From contig NW_022196824.1 in NCBI RefSeq assembly GCF_008641045.1, forward strand, positions 434,001-498,000: a DNA stretch of 64,000 nt. The letters run 5' to 3'. The position numbers were made by a program, and so were the translations under genes. Positions 24,334-34,508 of the stretch are shown in pieces (positions within the stretch are counted from its first letter, which is position 1; each line of letters starts with the position of its first letter). Below the pieces are notes generated by a model. It ran no database searches. It saw only the letters and a program-made list of their open reading frames with translations, and was not told where the DNA came from. This stretch comes from Pistacia vera (taxonomy: Eukaryota; Streptophyta; Magnoliopsida; Sapindales; Anacardiaceae).

Positions 24334-27300
24334 ATGTCGTCGATCAATTACAACAAAGAAGCTCATACTTGTGGGACTTCAGATGCCTGTGTGTAGCATC
24401 TACTCGAAAACTAGTACAATGCATGCATAATAACAATATAAAATTGGGCCCCAAATTTTCTTTTCATTATAATTCATATGTCTTTTATACACAAAGAGTA
24501 CTGTTTACAAAAAATTCATTTTAAAAGACAAAACAGGGGAAACAGTGTAGCTATTCTCTTCGCTTGCCGACGCCCCTCCGACTGCATCATCACCTAGATC
24601 CTGCATCCACAAAGGAAAATAACGGGGTGAGCACAAAATAATGCTCAGTAAGTAAAATCCTCTATCTGTCTGTCCCCGTATGTACAACTCTTAATTCTTT
24701 CCGTAGGCTAGTTCTGATTCTATTTCATTTCTAATAACATCATGGCCTCATCTTACCGGAGGTACGGCCGGATGGCGTGTCACACAGCACCATCTCACTC
24801 CCATGGCTATCGGGTGGATCACACAGTACCAACCCGTTCTTAGTGAGCTACCGAGTGAGGATCACAAAGCACCTACCGGTTTTCTTAACTATCGGGTGGA
24901 GATCACCTAGCACCTACCGTTCCTCATGAATTTGGGTAACGGTCACCAAGCATTAACCCGTCTCTAGTCATTATCGGGTGATGGTCACAAAGCATCAACC
25001 CACTTCTACTAAATGTTGGATGATGATCACAAAAATCAATCCACTTATCTAACAACTAACCGGGTAGTGGTCACAAAGCATCTACCCATTTCTAATACTC
25101 ATCGGGTGACGATCACAAAGCATCGACCCATCTCTAAGGGCTATTCGGGTGGTGATCACAAAGCATCAACCCGATTCCCATAACTGTCGGATGATGATCA
25201 CAAAGCATCAACCCAACATATACTACTCTTCTAATTCACTCTATTCTAACATTCTTCAATTCTCTCTACCCTAAGGTAGTTGTACCCACCAAGCTCTCTA
25301 CTCATAGGGTAATGCATACACAATTTTCCTACACTTTCTTAGGGTACTTTTCAATGCACAATTAGTGCCTATGGATGGTTCATCACTACCAATGCACATT
25401 ATGAAATGCCAACATGCAATGTTGCAAGAAATAAGGTTCATTACTCATACTCAAACCTCTATTGGCATTTCATCAAACAAACTCAAGTGCACTATAAAAC
25501 TCTACTATAGCAATGATTCTAAATCTTTCTCTAACCATCCAAAATGGGGAAAACAACCCTTCACATAACCATAAAACCTGTCAAAGAAAGCACTTCCAAA
25601 AAGGGGATCCATACAACCTTCAATCCATCTCAAACTACCTTTCTAACCCAACAACTCATTTCTATATTTGCAAGGTTATAACATTCACAAAGCATAGAAA
25701 TCTCTATTTAAACTTCCATACATGGCATATACACATGTATATCACATACATACATCATTTCTATCAAAACCCTAATCAAGAAAATCTTAAATCTCAACTT
25801 GGGTTGGGATTTAATACTGTTATGGAGAGACTTCACCAAATCTTCTTTCACTTGTTTTGCTTGACTTTCTCCTACTCTTAACCAAAAGAACAAAAAACCC
25901 TTAAACTCAATATAAACTAAAACTCACAAATCACAAACTTAAGTAGGAATCCTTACCTTAGGAAGCCTTAGGTTTGTTTCTACCCAAATCACTTCAAAAA
26001 TCTTTGAAACTCCTTGATCAAAAGAAAAGAGAAGTTGAGATGAACAAGAATGGAGAGTTGCGTTTTTGAGAAGAAGAATGAGGGGTTTGCTAACTCTTAA
26101 TTCCTTTTAATGAAATTTATACCAAAGCCTTCCCATTTTGCCCTTACTCTTCTTTGGGAATTCCATCTATATCCTTTGATTCATTACAAACTCACCCCCA
26201 TATCAACATATTCTCCATGAAAAATCCTTACAATTAACTCCCCACTTTTCCTGCTAATTAGGGGTAGAATGGTCAAATAGCCCTTAGGGAAGAAAATATC
26301 TAAAACTTAACAAACAATTTAATCAGTCTGTCGCCGCGACGAAGAAACTTCTGTCGCCGCGGCGAAACTGTCCAGAGAGTTTCCCCGTGGTTTCAACACA
26401 TCTTCGCCGCGGCGAAGATTCTTCTTCGCCCCGGCGAAGACTGAAACACTAAACTTCTTCTATTTTCAACCAATTTCAGGGCAAGCATTCTACACAACAC
26501 TCAATCAAACAATATTACCAAAAACCAACTCAAAGAAAAGCGAAAGAGGAAACAACAACTACGTACCTCAAGTGGGGCATTACACTGTGGCCCTCATGCG
26601 TTGATTCCACCAACAAATGTGAGTGAAAATGAAAATACTTGAAATGCACCATTGCCACGTAGAACCAACAAACATGGTACTACTGCTAGGAAGAACACTT
26701 CTGATGTGTGGGATCATTTCTCTAATATTGAGTGTGAGAATAAGGATGATGCCACGACATCTTGTCATTATTGTGGGAATGTTTTAGCTTGTCCAAGCAC
26801 AAGTGGTACAAGTTGTCTACGTAACCATTTAAGTAGATGTAAGAAGTATCTGTTGAATGTGTTGGAGAAGAGACATAAGACATTAGTGTTCCAACAAGCA
26901 TTACAGGCACATGAACGTGATCATACAAGTGGCTCTACACAATCGTCACTACATTTATGGAAATTTGACCAAGAATTCATTAGAAAGGCTATAGCAAAAA
27001 TGGTAATTATCAATGAGTTACCCTTTTAGATAATTGAGCGTGAAGGGTTCTGGTACATGATGAATGTGGCACAACCAAGGTTTCAAGTACCTTGCCAAAC
27101 AACAGTTGCTACAGATTGTATGAAAATTTATATTGAAGAGTACAAAAAGTTGAAAAAGTTCTTTAGTAAGTTCTCAAAGAGTATGTCGGACCACTGATAC
27201 GTGGATAAGTTGTCAAAACCTCAATTACATGCGTTTGACAGCTCATTTCATCGATGATGATTAGCAACTTCAGAAAAGGGTTATAAACTTTTGTTTGATC

Positions 27301-28761
27301 ACAAGTCATAAAGGTATTGACATTAGCAAGGCAGTGGAGCGATGTTTGCTTGAGTGGGGCATTTCAAAGGTTTTCACAATCACCGTTCATAATGCAAGCT
27401 CAAATGATGTTGGAATAAGCTATCTAAAGACTTGTTTTGCAAGTTGGAGGGGGAGTGTTTTGGATGGTGAGTTCCTCCATATGAGATGTTGTGCTTATAT
27501 ATTGAGTTTAATAAGAGATATGGATGACTCAATATTCAAAATTAGATCAGCAATGAGGTATGTGAGATCTTCTCCAGCAAGGTTACAAAAATTTAAGCAG
27601 TGTACGGTGAAAGAGAAAATTGAAAGTAAAAGTCAATTGGTTCTCAATGTTGAAACAAGGTGGAACTCCACATATTTGATGTTGGATGCAGCAATAAAAT
27701 TTCAAAAAGCTTTCGAGTTGTGGGAAATAGAAGATAGTAAGTACACAGATGACCTTAGTAGTGGGGAAAGGTCAAAGGGTGTGCCTGCATGCATTGATTG
27801 GGGGTATGCTCAGTACTTACTACCTTTTCTGAAGGTTTTTTATGATGCTACTCTACATGTTTCTAGATCACTTTATATCACTGGTAATTTGTACATGGAA
27901 GAGATTTTTGATATTGGTTTGCAGATTATAACATGGTGTCATAGTCCTGATCCTGGTTTACGTAATATGGCTTTACAGATGAAAGGGAAATATGATAAAT
28001 ATTGGTCGAATATTGATAATATCAACATCATGTTATTTATTGCAAAGGTACTAGATCCAAGGTTTAAGTTAGAATATGTGGAATGGGTAATTCTTGATGC
28101 CTATGATTCTGTTGTTGCTGAAAGGTTGAGGGCAAAATTGAAGAAAGTTTTGGTGTCTTTATTTGAACAATACAGTTTGCATAAGATGGTCCCTAGTGTA
28201 CAGCCATGTGAGGAATCAGATATGGCAATTCAGAATGATATTTATGATGCAAATATTGATTCTAGGGCCCTCTTGCAATATAGGTATAAGGAGAAAAAGG
28301 CTGAAAAAAAATATGTTCATCACAAAATAGAGTTGGACAAATATTTATCGGATGACTGTGAAGATGAAAATGACAAGTCGTTTAGCATCTTGTTATAGTG
28401 GAAGACAAATTCCACTAAATATCCAGTTATGTCCATGATAGCACGAGATGTATTGGCTACGCCTGTCTCTACTATTGCATCTGAATCAGCATTTAGTACG
28501 GGATGACGTGTATTAGATTCATTTCGTAGCTCTCTCACTCTTAAGATGATAGAGGCTCTAATCTGTGCACAATATTGGATTCGAGTTGAGCATGCACCAT
28601 TCATCATAGAGGAGAGCTTGGACGAATTAGCAAGATTTGAGATGGGTAAAACTCTTTCTTTACTTATAATTTTTTATAACTTTGTATTTGACTATTTGTT
28701 AGCTTTGTTAAACATATTTTGCAGCATGTTTTGTCTAACGTATTTGTCTAATGTTGTGTAG
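24334..28761 (+). pseudogene. hAT transposase (BED finger, RICESLEEPER type), right copy
   Basis: The start at 24334 (MSSINYNKEAHTCGTSDAC) is cut after 19 codons by a solo LTR and resumes at about 26585. The BED finger is complete here: CHYCGNVLACPSTSG then LRNHLSRCKK. After stops near 27028 and 27195, an open stretch of 367 codons (27295-28398) carries most of the RNase H-like core, including SLIRDMDDSIFKIRSAMRYV and NVETRWNSTYLMLDAAIKF. A TAG ends it at 28396, and a TGA follows at 28504 within the dimerisation domain (ARDVLATPVSTIASESAFST). Not functional as written. It is the closest thing to a complete reading frame in the block. Confidence 0.88.
24392..26584. repeat. Solo LTR of a large Ty3/gypsy element (right arm only)
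   Basis: A 2193-bp block with exact CTGTG duplications (24387-24391; 26585-26589). It begins TGTAGCATCTACTCG and ends GGGGCATTACA. It includes a degenerate tandem repeat at about 24760-25220, with units near 50 bp built on ATCGGGTG...GATCACAAAGCAT...CAACCC. It also has GC-rich dyads of the form TCGCCGCGGCGAA at about 26327-26445. No gene. The left arm lacks it. Confidence 0.88.
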
Positions 28762-29568
28762 AATTTTTGTTTTTGAGATTGGAAAACAATCGTGCTTTGG
28801 ATAATTGAAGTATTGAACAATTGTCCCGTATATATGGTATATAACTTTCAGTTAATGTAATTTAATTAGTCTTATATGTGTCATATGATATTATTATTTG
28901 TGGATAATTTAATCGGCAATTTGGCATACTTAATTTCTATTTCTTATGGGCTTGGCAGGCTTGGCTAGTTGGTTTAGTAGTTGGGACTTGGGACTTGGGA
29001 GTTCGGAGACTTCAGACTTGGCATTCTTGATTGTTAGCAAATTGGAAATTTGGTTTTTTGTTGTTAGCTTTTTGTAATCTTTTTATGTAGTTATAATGGT
29101 GGTGAAAATGTTTGTAAGAGCTAAGAGGTGTTGGTACTTGGTTGTGTTTGGTGGTTGCTGGAATATTTTTTGTAAGCATTGTTTTGGACTTTTGGCTGCA
29201 TTGTTGGCGTTGCTGCATTGTTTTGGCTGCTGCCTGTTGTAAATGTTGCTATGTATTATTGTATTTGGATTTTGGCTCCTGGAAAATGGAAATCCTATTA
29301 TGTATTTGGCTGCATTACTTGGGTTTAACAATCTTTTTATGTTGTTGGCTTGCTGCATTGTTCTGGTACTACTACTAGGAAGAACACTTTTGGCTGAATT
29401 CAATGCAAATGCTTTAGTTTTGATTTCAATTTTAAGATTATTCATATAGATTACATATAATTACAGAGATTACTTACAATTTTTGTGAAAATGGTCTTTT
29501 TATGTTATGTGTTAATTGTTTTTAGAGATAAGAAATGAGTATATTATTAAATTAAAATAAAATTTAAT

Positions 29569-29978
29569 GGCTCCGTTTGGTTCACAATTTGGTGTTTTTG
29601 GGAAAGGTTTTTTGAAAAAAGTTAAAAAAAAAGTTGAATTGGCCGGGTATTACGATGTAGGATTTACAAATTATAAAATACCCCCTATGTTTACTTTTTT
29701 ACAAAACACCCCCTATAATAAAACATTAAAAGTTAAGAAAAACACCTCTAATCCACCCTCAAATACGGACAGGCGGCCACCACCGCCGGAGGGTGGTCGG
29801 AGTCACCGTAACAAAAACATTAAAAAGATTTAAGGGTATTTAATTAAATTAACAAATTTAGGGGGTTTAAAAAAAGTTGAATAAAGTTGAATAATATTCT
29901 GAGTTTTTTGGTATTTTACTGTTTAACTTTTATGAGAATACTAAAAGTAGTATTCCCAAAATCCAACCAAACGAAACC
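29569..29978. mobile_element. MITE with Tourist-like termini (right arm only)
   Basis: A 410-bp block. Termini GGCTCCGTTTGGTTCACAAT and, from the right, GGTTTCGTTTGGTTGGATTT. The flanking word AAT is present on both sides (29566-29568; 29979-29981) and once at the empty site in the left arm near 5130. The reading frame across it has no similarity to a known protein. Confidence 0.8.
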
Positions 29979-30167
29979 AATATTTTTTGCAAAAACTGGT
30001 TTATAAACCGGTTAACCGCTAACCGAACTGAAAATTCGGTTCGGTTAGTAATCGGTTCAAGGGATAAACCGGTCTGGTTTCGGTTTGCAAAATCCTTTGA
30101 ACCGAATAACCGATTTGGTTAGTAATATGACCAATCTGATTCGGTTAACCGGATTTCCACACCCCTA

Positions 30168-30316
30168 GGTTTAAGTATCCAAATCCATTTTTGGATCCCC
30201 ACATGTTTGAGAGTTTCCCTTTGTTTTGGGTAAATTGTTTTTGTGCCCATATAGTTTGGATACTTTTTGTATTGCCCAAATGTTTGTAATGTTCTTCTTT
30301 GGAGATAGTGGAGTTT
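30168..30316 (+). repeat. Extra copia LTR fragment at outer end of right arm
   Basis: The segment repeats the LTR stretch present at 19357-19518 (GTATCCAAATCCATTTTTGG to GATAGTGGAGTTT) in the same orientation, but with no hAT in it. It is fused on the left to the hAT terminus and on the right to minus-strand copia coding DNA. The shared word GTTTCTTTTG at the right junction looks like microhomology. Confidence 0.75.
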
Positions 30317-31511
30317 CTTTTGACACCTTTCCTCACCACAAGTGCATCTAATACAACTTTAAGAACATCATCTCGCATATTAACACTTAGTCCTTTAGAC
30401 TCAAGGACTTCTAATGAGATGAGATTCTTCTTCAAACCCGGAACATACCGGTCATTTGTCAGAATTCTAATTGATCCATCAAGAATTTCAAATGGATTAT
30501 ACCCATCCCCATTATTTTACAAGCACTATCATTGCCCATAAAAACTTGTTTCCCAACTAGTTCCTTAACGCTAGAAAACCCATATGATACGCGCAACCCG
30601 AATCCATAATCCACTCTCAAAGTGAGATACAAAAGACAAACCAATCAAAACAAATTTTGACTCATTTTCCTCAATTTCAGCCACATAAACATTTGAAAAA
30701 GGCATTACAAACAGATTCATAAGACACTTTATCTTTCTCGTGAATCAAAGTGGTGGTTAAGTGCTCATATTCAACAGAAACATAACATCATATTGAAAGC
30801 ATTGGTATGGTCATTCATGGACATACCTGGCCGACAATCAAATCAAAAAAGTTGCTACTTCAAATAAAGTACATTTTCAGTACTCTTCACCAAATGCTTT
30901 TCCTCCAAACTCTGCCAAAGTTTCCATGCAAACGTCTCCTAAGTGAGACACAAATGAATTATCCCACATGTCTAACGATTGATCATTTCCCATTCAACAT
31001 CCCTCATATCAACTGGTTTGTCTTCCTCAATGACAGCCTCTCATTCCTATTGGTATAGGACATCAACAAGACATCTTCAACTTCACATTGTCACATACTA
31101 AAGGAATTTGACCCAGCAAATTTCTCCCTTTCAAATTGTCCAACATCAATTTTTGCATCAGTAACCGTCATCATTTTTACTGGCGCGGTTGGTGATGCCT
31201 CGGACAATGAATTCTCGGATGATGATGCCATTTGTGCCTTACTCAATTGGCTTGGTAGACAAAGTTCTCAATAACCAAGCTCCACAAATTATTATATTTA
31301 ATAGCTAACCAACAAATTAACAATAACCCAAGATAGTAGTAAGTACTGAAAATGATGCAATATGCACTGGGAAAATTCCCAGGAGACACAAGAGGGGTCA
31401 CAAACGGTCCCACTTAAAATCCAATCTCCTTAGACTCTTATCGTCTTGTTGACAGAATTTTCCTAGACATGCATATAACCATGCAAATAGCTACTTACTA
31501 TCCTACACCTA
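30317..31511 (-). pseudogene. Copia gag and protease/pre-integrase remnant
   Basis: The minus strand starts near 31230 with MASSSENSLSEASPT. Gag-like text follows (KIDVGQFEREKFAGSNSFSM, then CEVEDVL) with stops. Further on come MGNDSACKIMGMGIIHLKFL and TNDRYVPGLKKNLISLEVLE, then DDVLKVVLDALVVRKGVKRN, the region between protease and integrase in Ty1/copia. It lies directly downstream of the minus-strand primer-binding site. Much of gag is missing and frames shift. It ends at 30317 in the inverted LTR fragment. Confidence 0.78.
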
Positions 31512-31524
31512 GGCTCTGATACCA
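31512..31524 (-). other. Copia primer-binding site
   Basis: The minus strand reads TGGTATCAGAGCC two bases after the LTR end, the usual copia initiator-Met tRNA primer site. It fixes the LTR boundary and the element's orientation. Confidence 0.85.
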
Positions 31525-31526
31525 CT

Positions 31527-31991
31527 TGTTGTGTAAGGAAAACACAAACTCTAACACTAGCTATTGAATATAATAATAACAGCTAGTAAAACAGAAATAA
31601 ATGGTCAAAATCAATACAAAAATAAAAAATAAAGCAGAAATAAATGACCAAAATAAATGCAAAAATAAAAAATACCAGGAATTAATGAGATTCAATATTG
31701 TAACCTACGTCCTCGGGCACTGCAAAAGAAACTCCACTATATCCAAAGAAGAACATTACAAACATTTGGGCAATACAATAAGTACCCAAACTATATGAGC
31801 ACAAAAACAATTTACCCAAAACAAAGAGAACTCTCAAATACTAACTCCCTAACATATAGGGATCCAAAAGTGGATTTGGATACTCAAACCAAAGCCTATA
31901 TATAGTTAACAAAATTCTTAGCCTTTTGTTAACTAAGCAATGTGGGATATGAGCACAAACCACTATTTTAATTGTTTGAACCAATTTTACA
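31527..31991 (-). repeat. Copia 5' LTR
   Basis: A 465-bp LTR running TGTAAAATTGG...TTACACAACA on the minus strand. It is uninterrupted and preserves the CTCCACTATATCC target word that in other copies was hit by the hAT. Confidence 0.85.
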
Positions 31992-31999
31992 AGAGGGAA

Positions 32000-33155
32000 A
32001 GCTTTGCAAGTCAACACTCATAAGAGTACTATGACTTTCTAATTTTCAAATACAACGGGGATTCTCTATTTGATGTGAAAATATTTGGAAAAATTGGATG
32101 CATAAAGGAAGAAACATTGATTGCCAACATGAATACTACACATGTCAAGACTGGAGAGGAGACACAAGCTGAGCAAAATTCAAGCAGAGCTGATCGCACT
32201 TGTAAGCAGAAGTATTCGGAAACTGTCCTCAAAATAACTGCAAACTTAGGAGGTACGTTGTCATTTACAATTTGTAATTTGGAGCTTAATATGCTTCCAT
32301 TTGTTTTATCTGTGGTCTGCTTTACACTTGTGGCTATAGGTTCGTCTAGAGCAAATGGGTTCAAAACCGTAAAAAAATCTGTAACATATCTTGGAGAAAG
32401 CAGAGCTTTTGATTCTGTAGGATATGTTGTCCCAAAGAATCAACATTTTCAACACCATATTGTTTGGCGAGTTCCTTATTTGTATTGTGAATACTGTGCC
32501 TACTTTGCAATATTATGTTTATGTTCACTCTACAGGAACTGTATTGAATGTACAAATATATATTGTGCTACATCGCACTATACCAGTCTAGTAATTTCTG
32601 GCATAGATTATGATTAGAGTATTCATACTAGCATTAAACCACATGGTATCTGAACATCTGCATTTTGGATAGTCATCAACATTGCAAGTAATGTTGCTTT
32701 AGAGTTGTTTTTGTATTAGGTGACTGTTGGAATGATATTTTTTGACATATGCTGTAAGTTTTCTCCTTTACTTCTACTACTATCTTGGTTTTCGTATCCA
32801 TGTGGAGAAATATAATCATCTCTGTGTTTGCAACATTGTAAATTATGGTTCCTGAAAGGAAATATATCTCGTGTTATTGTTTTTGGTTGTAGACCGTTTC
32901 TGTACCAGTGGTGGAATTACATGGCATTAGACTGAAGCCAGAGATTATGCTTCTCGGTCAGAATGGAGATAAGTGGCCTGTGAAGGTTGCTTTTTGGTCG
33001 AATGGTCGTATTGCTCTTGTCTGAAGATAGGAGACAAATGTATGTTTTGAGTTTGTTCTCAGCAGAGGGAATATATGCAATGCAATAAAGGTGCAAGTTG
33101 TCCATGCAGGTGTGGCATCTCCAAAATCCCATAGGCAGCACTAGTAAGATTTGAA
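32000..33155 (+). pseudogene. REM-type B3 gene, 3' half
   Basis: From 32000 the interrupted B3 exon continues: SFASQHS, an in-frame TAA, then EYYDFLIFKYNGDSLFDVKI and FGKIGCIKEE, the last strands of a B3 domain. A Ser/Thr/Glu-rich linker follows to a likely GTACGT donor at 32253. After an AG at 32892 a second B3 domain begins (VSVPVVELHGIRLKPEIML, then DKWPVKVAFWSNGRIALV). Part of its middle is deleted, the frame shifts, and a short tail ends near 33153. A two-domain REM protein is the likely ancestor. The copia insertion, the internal stop and the deletion each inactivate it. The region 33156-34057 shows no gene. Confidence 0.75.
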
Positions 33156-33827
33156 TTGCCTTGCTTTCCGTCTCTCTCTTACTTGGGAAATTGATATAAA
33201 ATTTCAGGTTTTTGTTGTGACAGGGCACGGACATACATTATATTTTTGCTGGCTCAAGGGACGGGAACTTGGTTTTGTTTTGAATCAAGGATATGAGAGC
33301 CAAACAGTGCGCAGCAGAGTATCTCTGCAGGCAAATCACTTGTAAACTTTGTAACTTCAAAGGACATTTATCAAATATAGTGAATGGAAGGTCTTCTCTT
33401 CCCTGTTGTTTTGTTAAGGATTTCTTTTCTTGCTTCATATAAATCCAAGATGGCTTAACTTCCTTTAGTTTAAATAGACTGTATACATTCTCCATCTATG
33501 GAGAAACTTATTGGTTATTTAGCCATTGAAGCTCCTAATGTATTTCTTGAAGTTTGTTTAAGTAGACACATCTATTGCTACTGATCTGGAAACATTCTGA
33601 TCCCAGTTCCAGGCACAACAATAAATGACAAATGGACTTGCTAGAATTAAACTGGTAATCCCATTAACCCAATAGCTGCCTGCACCAAAATTAACTCATC
33701 ATGCTTTCTTCGTTACATTTATTTAGCATTTTCCAGTAGGTCATAAACATAGTGGTCTCGGTTACACTTTGATCACCTTAACTGGAAGGGGACTTGTGCG
33801 CAAGAAGTAAGATAAAGTGCAGGTCAA

Positions 33828-33855
33828 TTCTCTCTCTCTCTCTTCTCTCTCTTTT
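33828..33855. repeat. (TC)n microsatellite
   Basis: A short TC run with one interruption, in otherwise featureless DNA between the B3 relic and the CYP82 relic. Confidence 0.8.
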
Positions 33856-34057
33856 TAACTACTTTTGCGAGTTCTGACATTAACATGAACTATGATATTC
33901 ACATTGAGTATAAATTCAAAACCCTAACTTTGTTTATATCTGTTTGACCCTGGCTTTACTGTTCTGTGATTTAGTAAACAAATAATTTGAGTAAGTAGAA
34001 AAATTGTTTATTTATGTGGATCAATCCCATTCGGGAGCTGGATATGCATTAGATAAT

Positions 34058-34149
34058 ATGCTTCATGCTGATGGTAACGTTTACTTTCAGATTGAGCTAA
34101 GAAAAACTAATGCATTGCTGAAGAGCATTTTAACTGGCAGACAAAACTG
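34058..34149 (+). pseudogene. CYP82 relic: last codons and 3' flank
   Basis: The DNA from 34058 matches the end of CYP82 copies A and B at 57660-57745: a TGATGGTA...CTTTCA-ATTGAGCTAA end, then GAAAAACTAAT and AGAGCATTTTAA. Only the tail survives. The alignment stops at GACAAAACTG (34140-34149), where the MULE begins, and resumes at 55218 with the rest of the 3' flank. So the MULE landed between two members of the CYP82 array. Confidence 0.7.
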
Positions 34150-34508
34150 GAGAAAATTTAGTTGACCGGCCATCCCGTTTGGATTTAAAAAATGGCCTTG
34201 AAACTGTTTACCATTTTTTTTTTTTTTTATTTGAGAAGCTGACGTAGAATAGTTAGGATCTATTAAACATGTAAAATGGGTTAAAATGAAAAGATTAAAA
34301 CATATAAGGACAAATAATAATGAAAGTTTTAAAATTTGAAATTTACAAAAGAGCCCCAAATATTCAATGCTTAATCGAAACCAATTAAGGCAAAAATCGA
34401 TATCTTCAATCCCTAAATGCATCTGTGCAATTTCCAGCGATAACAGTCCACATTCCGGTGAATTTTCACACCTAAATTCAATCCTAAAGCTTCTTCCTTC
34501 TTAAAACT

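Larger units (their letters stand above)
19519..30167 (+). mobile_element. hAT element, right palindrome arm, with nested insertions
   Basis: This is the inverted counterpart of 4933-17706. It starts TAGGGCTGCGAAAAATAGTC and ends in the complement of TAGGGGTGTGGAA, with AACCGG-rich subterminal DNA. The inner flank GTGGAGTT is the same target site as in the left arm. The outer flank (GGTTTAAG) does not match it, so this end was rearranged. It contains the plus-strand transposase pseudogene (24334-28761), a minus-strand gypsy element, a solo LTR, a small hAT and a MITE. The stretch 19770-21073 holds no gene; it mirrors 12807-14099. Confidence 0.85.
4764..31994 (-). mobile_element. Ty1/copia element with nested and inverted insertions, inside a B3 exon
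   Basis: The block is flanked by GGGAA at 4759-4763 and 31995-31999. Removing it restores the reading frame across a B3 domain (NGWE then SFASQ...EYYDFLIF). On the minus strand the order is 5' LTR (31527-31991), primer-binding site, gag and protease remnant (30317-31511), then a large inverted segment, then an RNase H remnant (18069-18375), polypurine tract and 3' LTR (17947 down to 4764). The middle of pol is missing, replaced by plus-strand copia integrase and LTR pieces and two head-to-head hAT elements. Three extra bases lie between the right LTR and the duplication. All coding parts are degenerate. Confidence 0.85.

Noticed and set aside
29567..29833. 88-codon open frame
   Set aside because: It is contained in the MITE at 29569-29978, which the left arm lacks. 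There is no protein similarity.
31512..31524. tRNA-like words (TGGTATCAGAGC type), also near 9972 and 23887
   Set aside because: They are primer-binding sites complementary to a tRNA 3' end, placed next to LTRs. No cloverleaf or full tRNA gene is present.
32253..32617. Continuation of the open frame beyond the B3 exon
   Set aside because: It runs through a likely GTACGT donor into intron sequence and loses all B3 or linker character.
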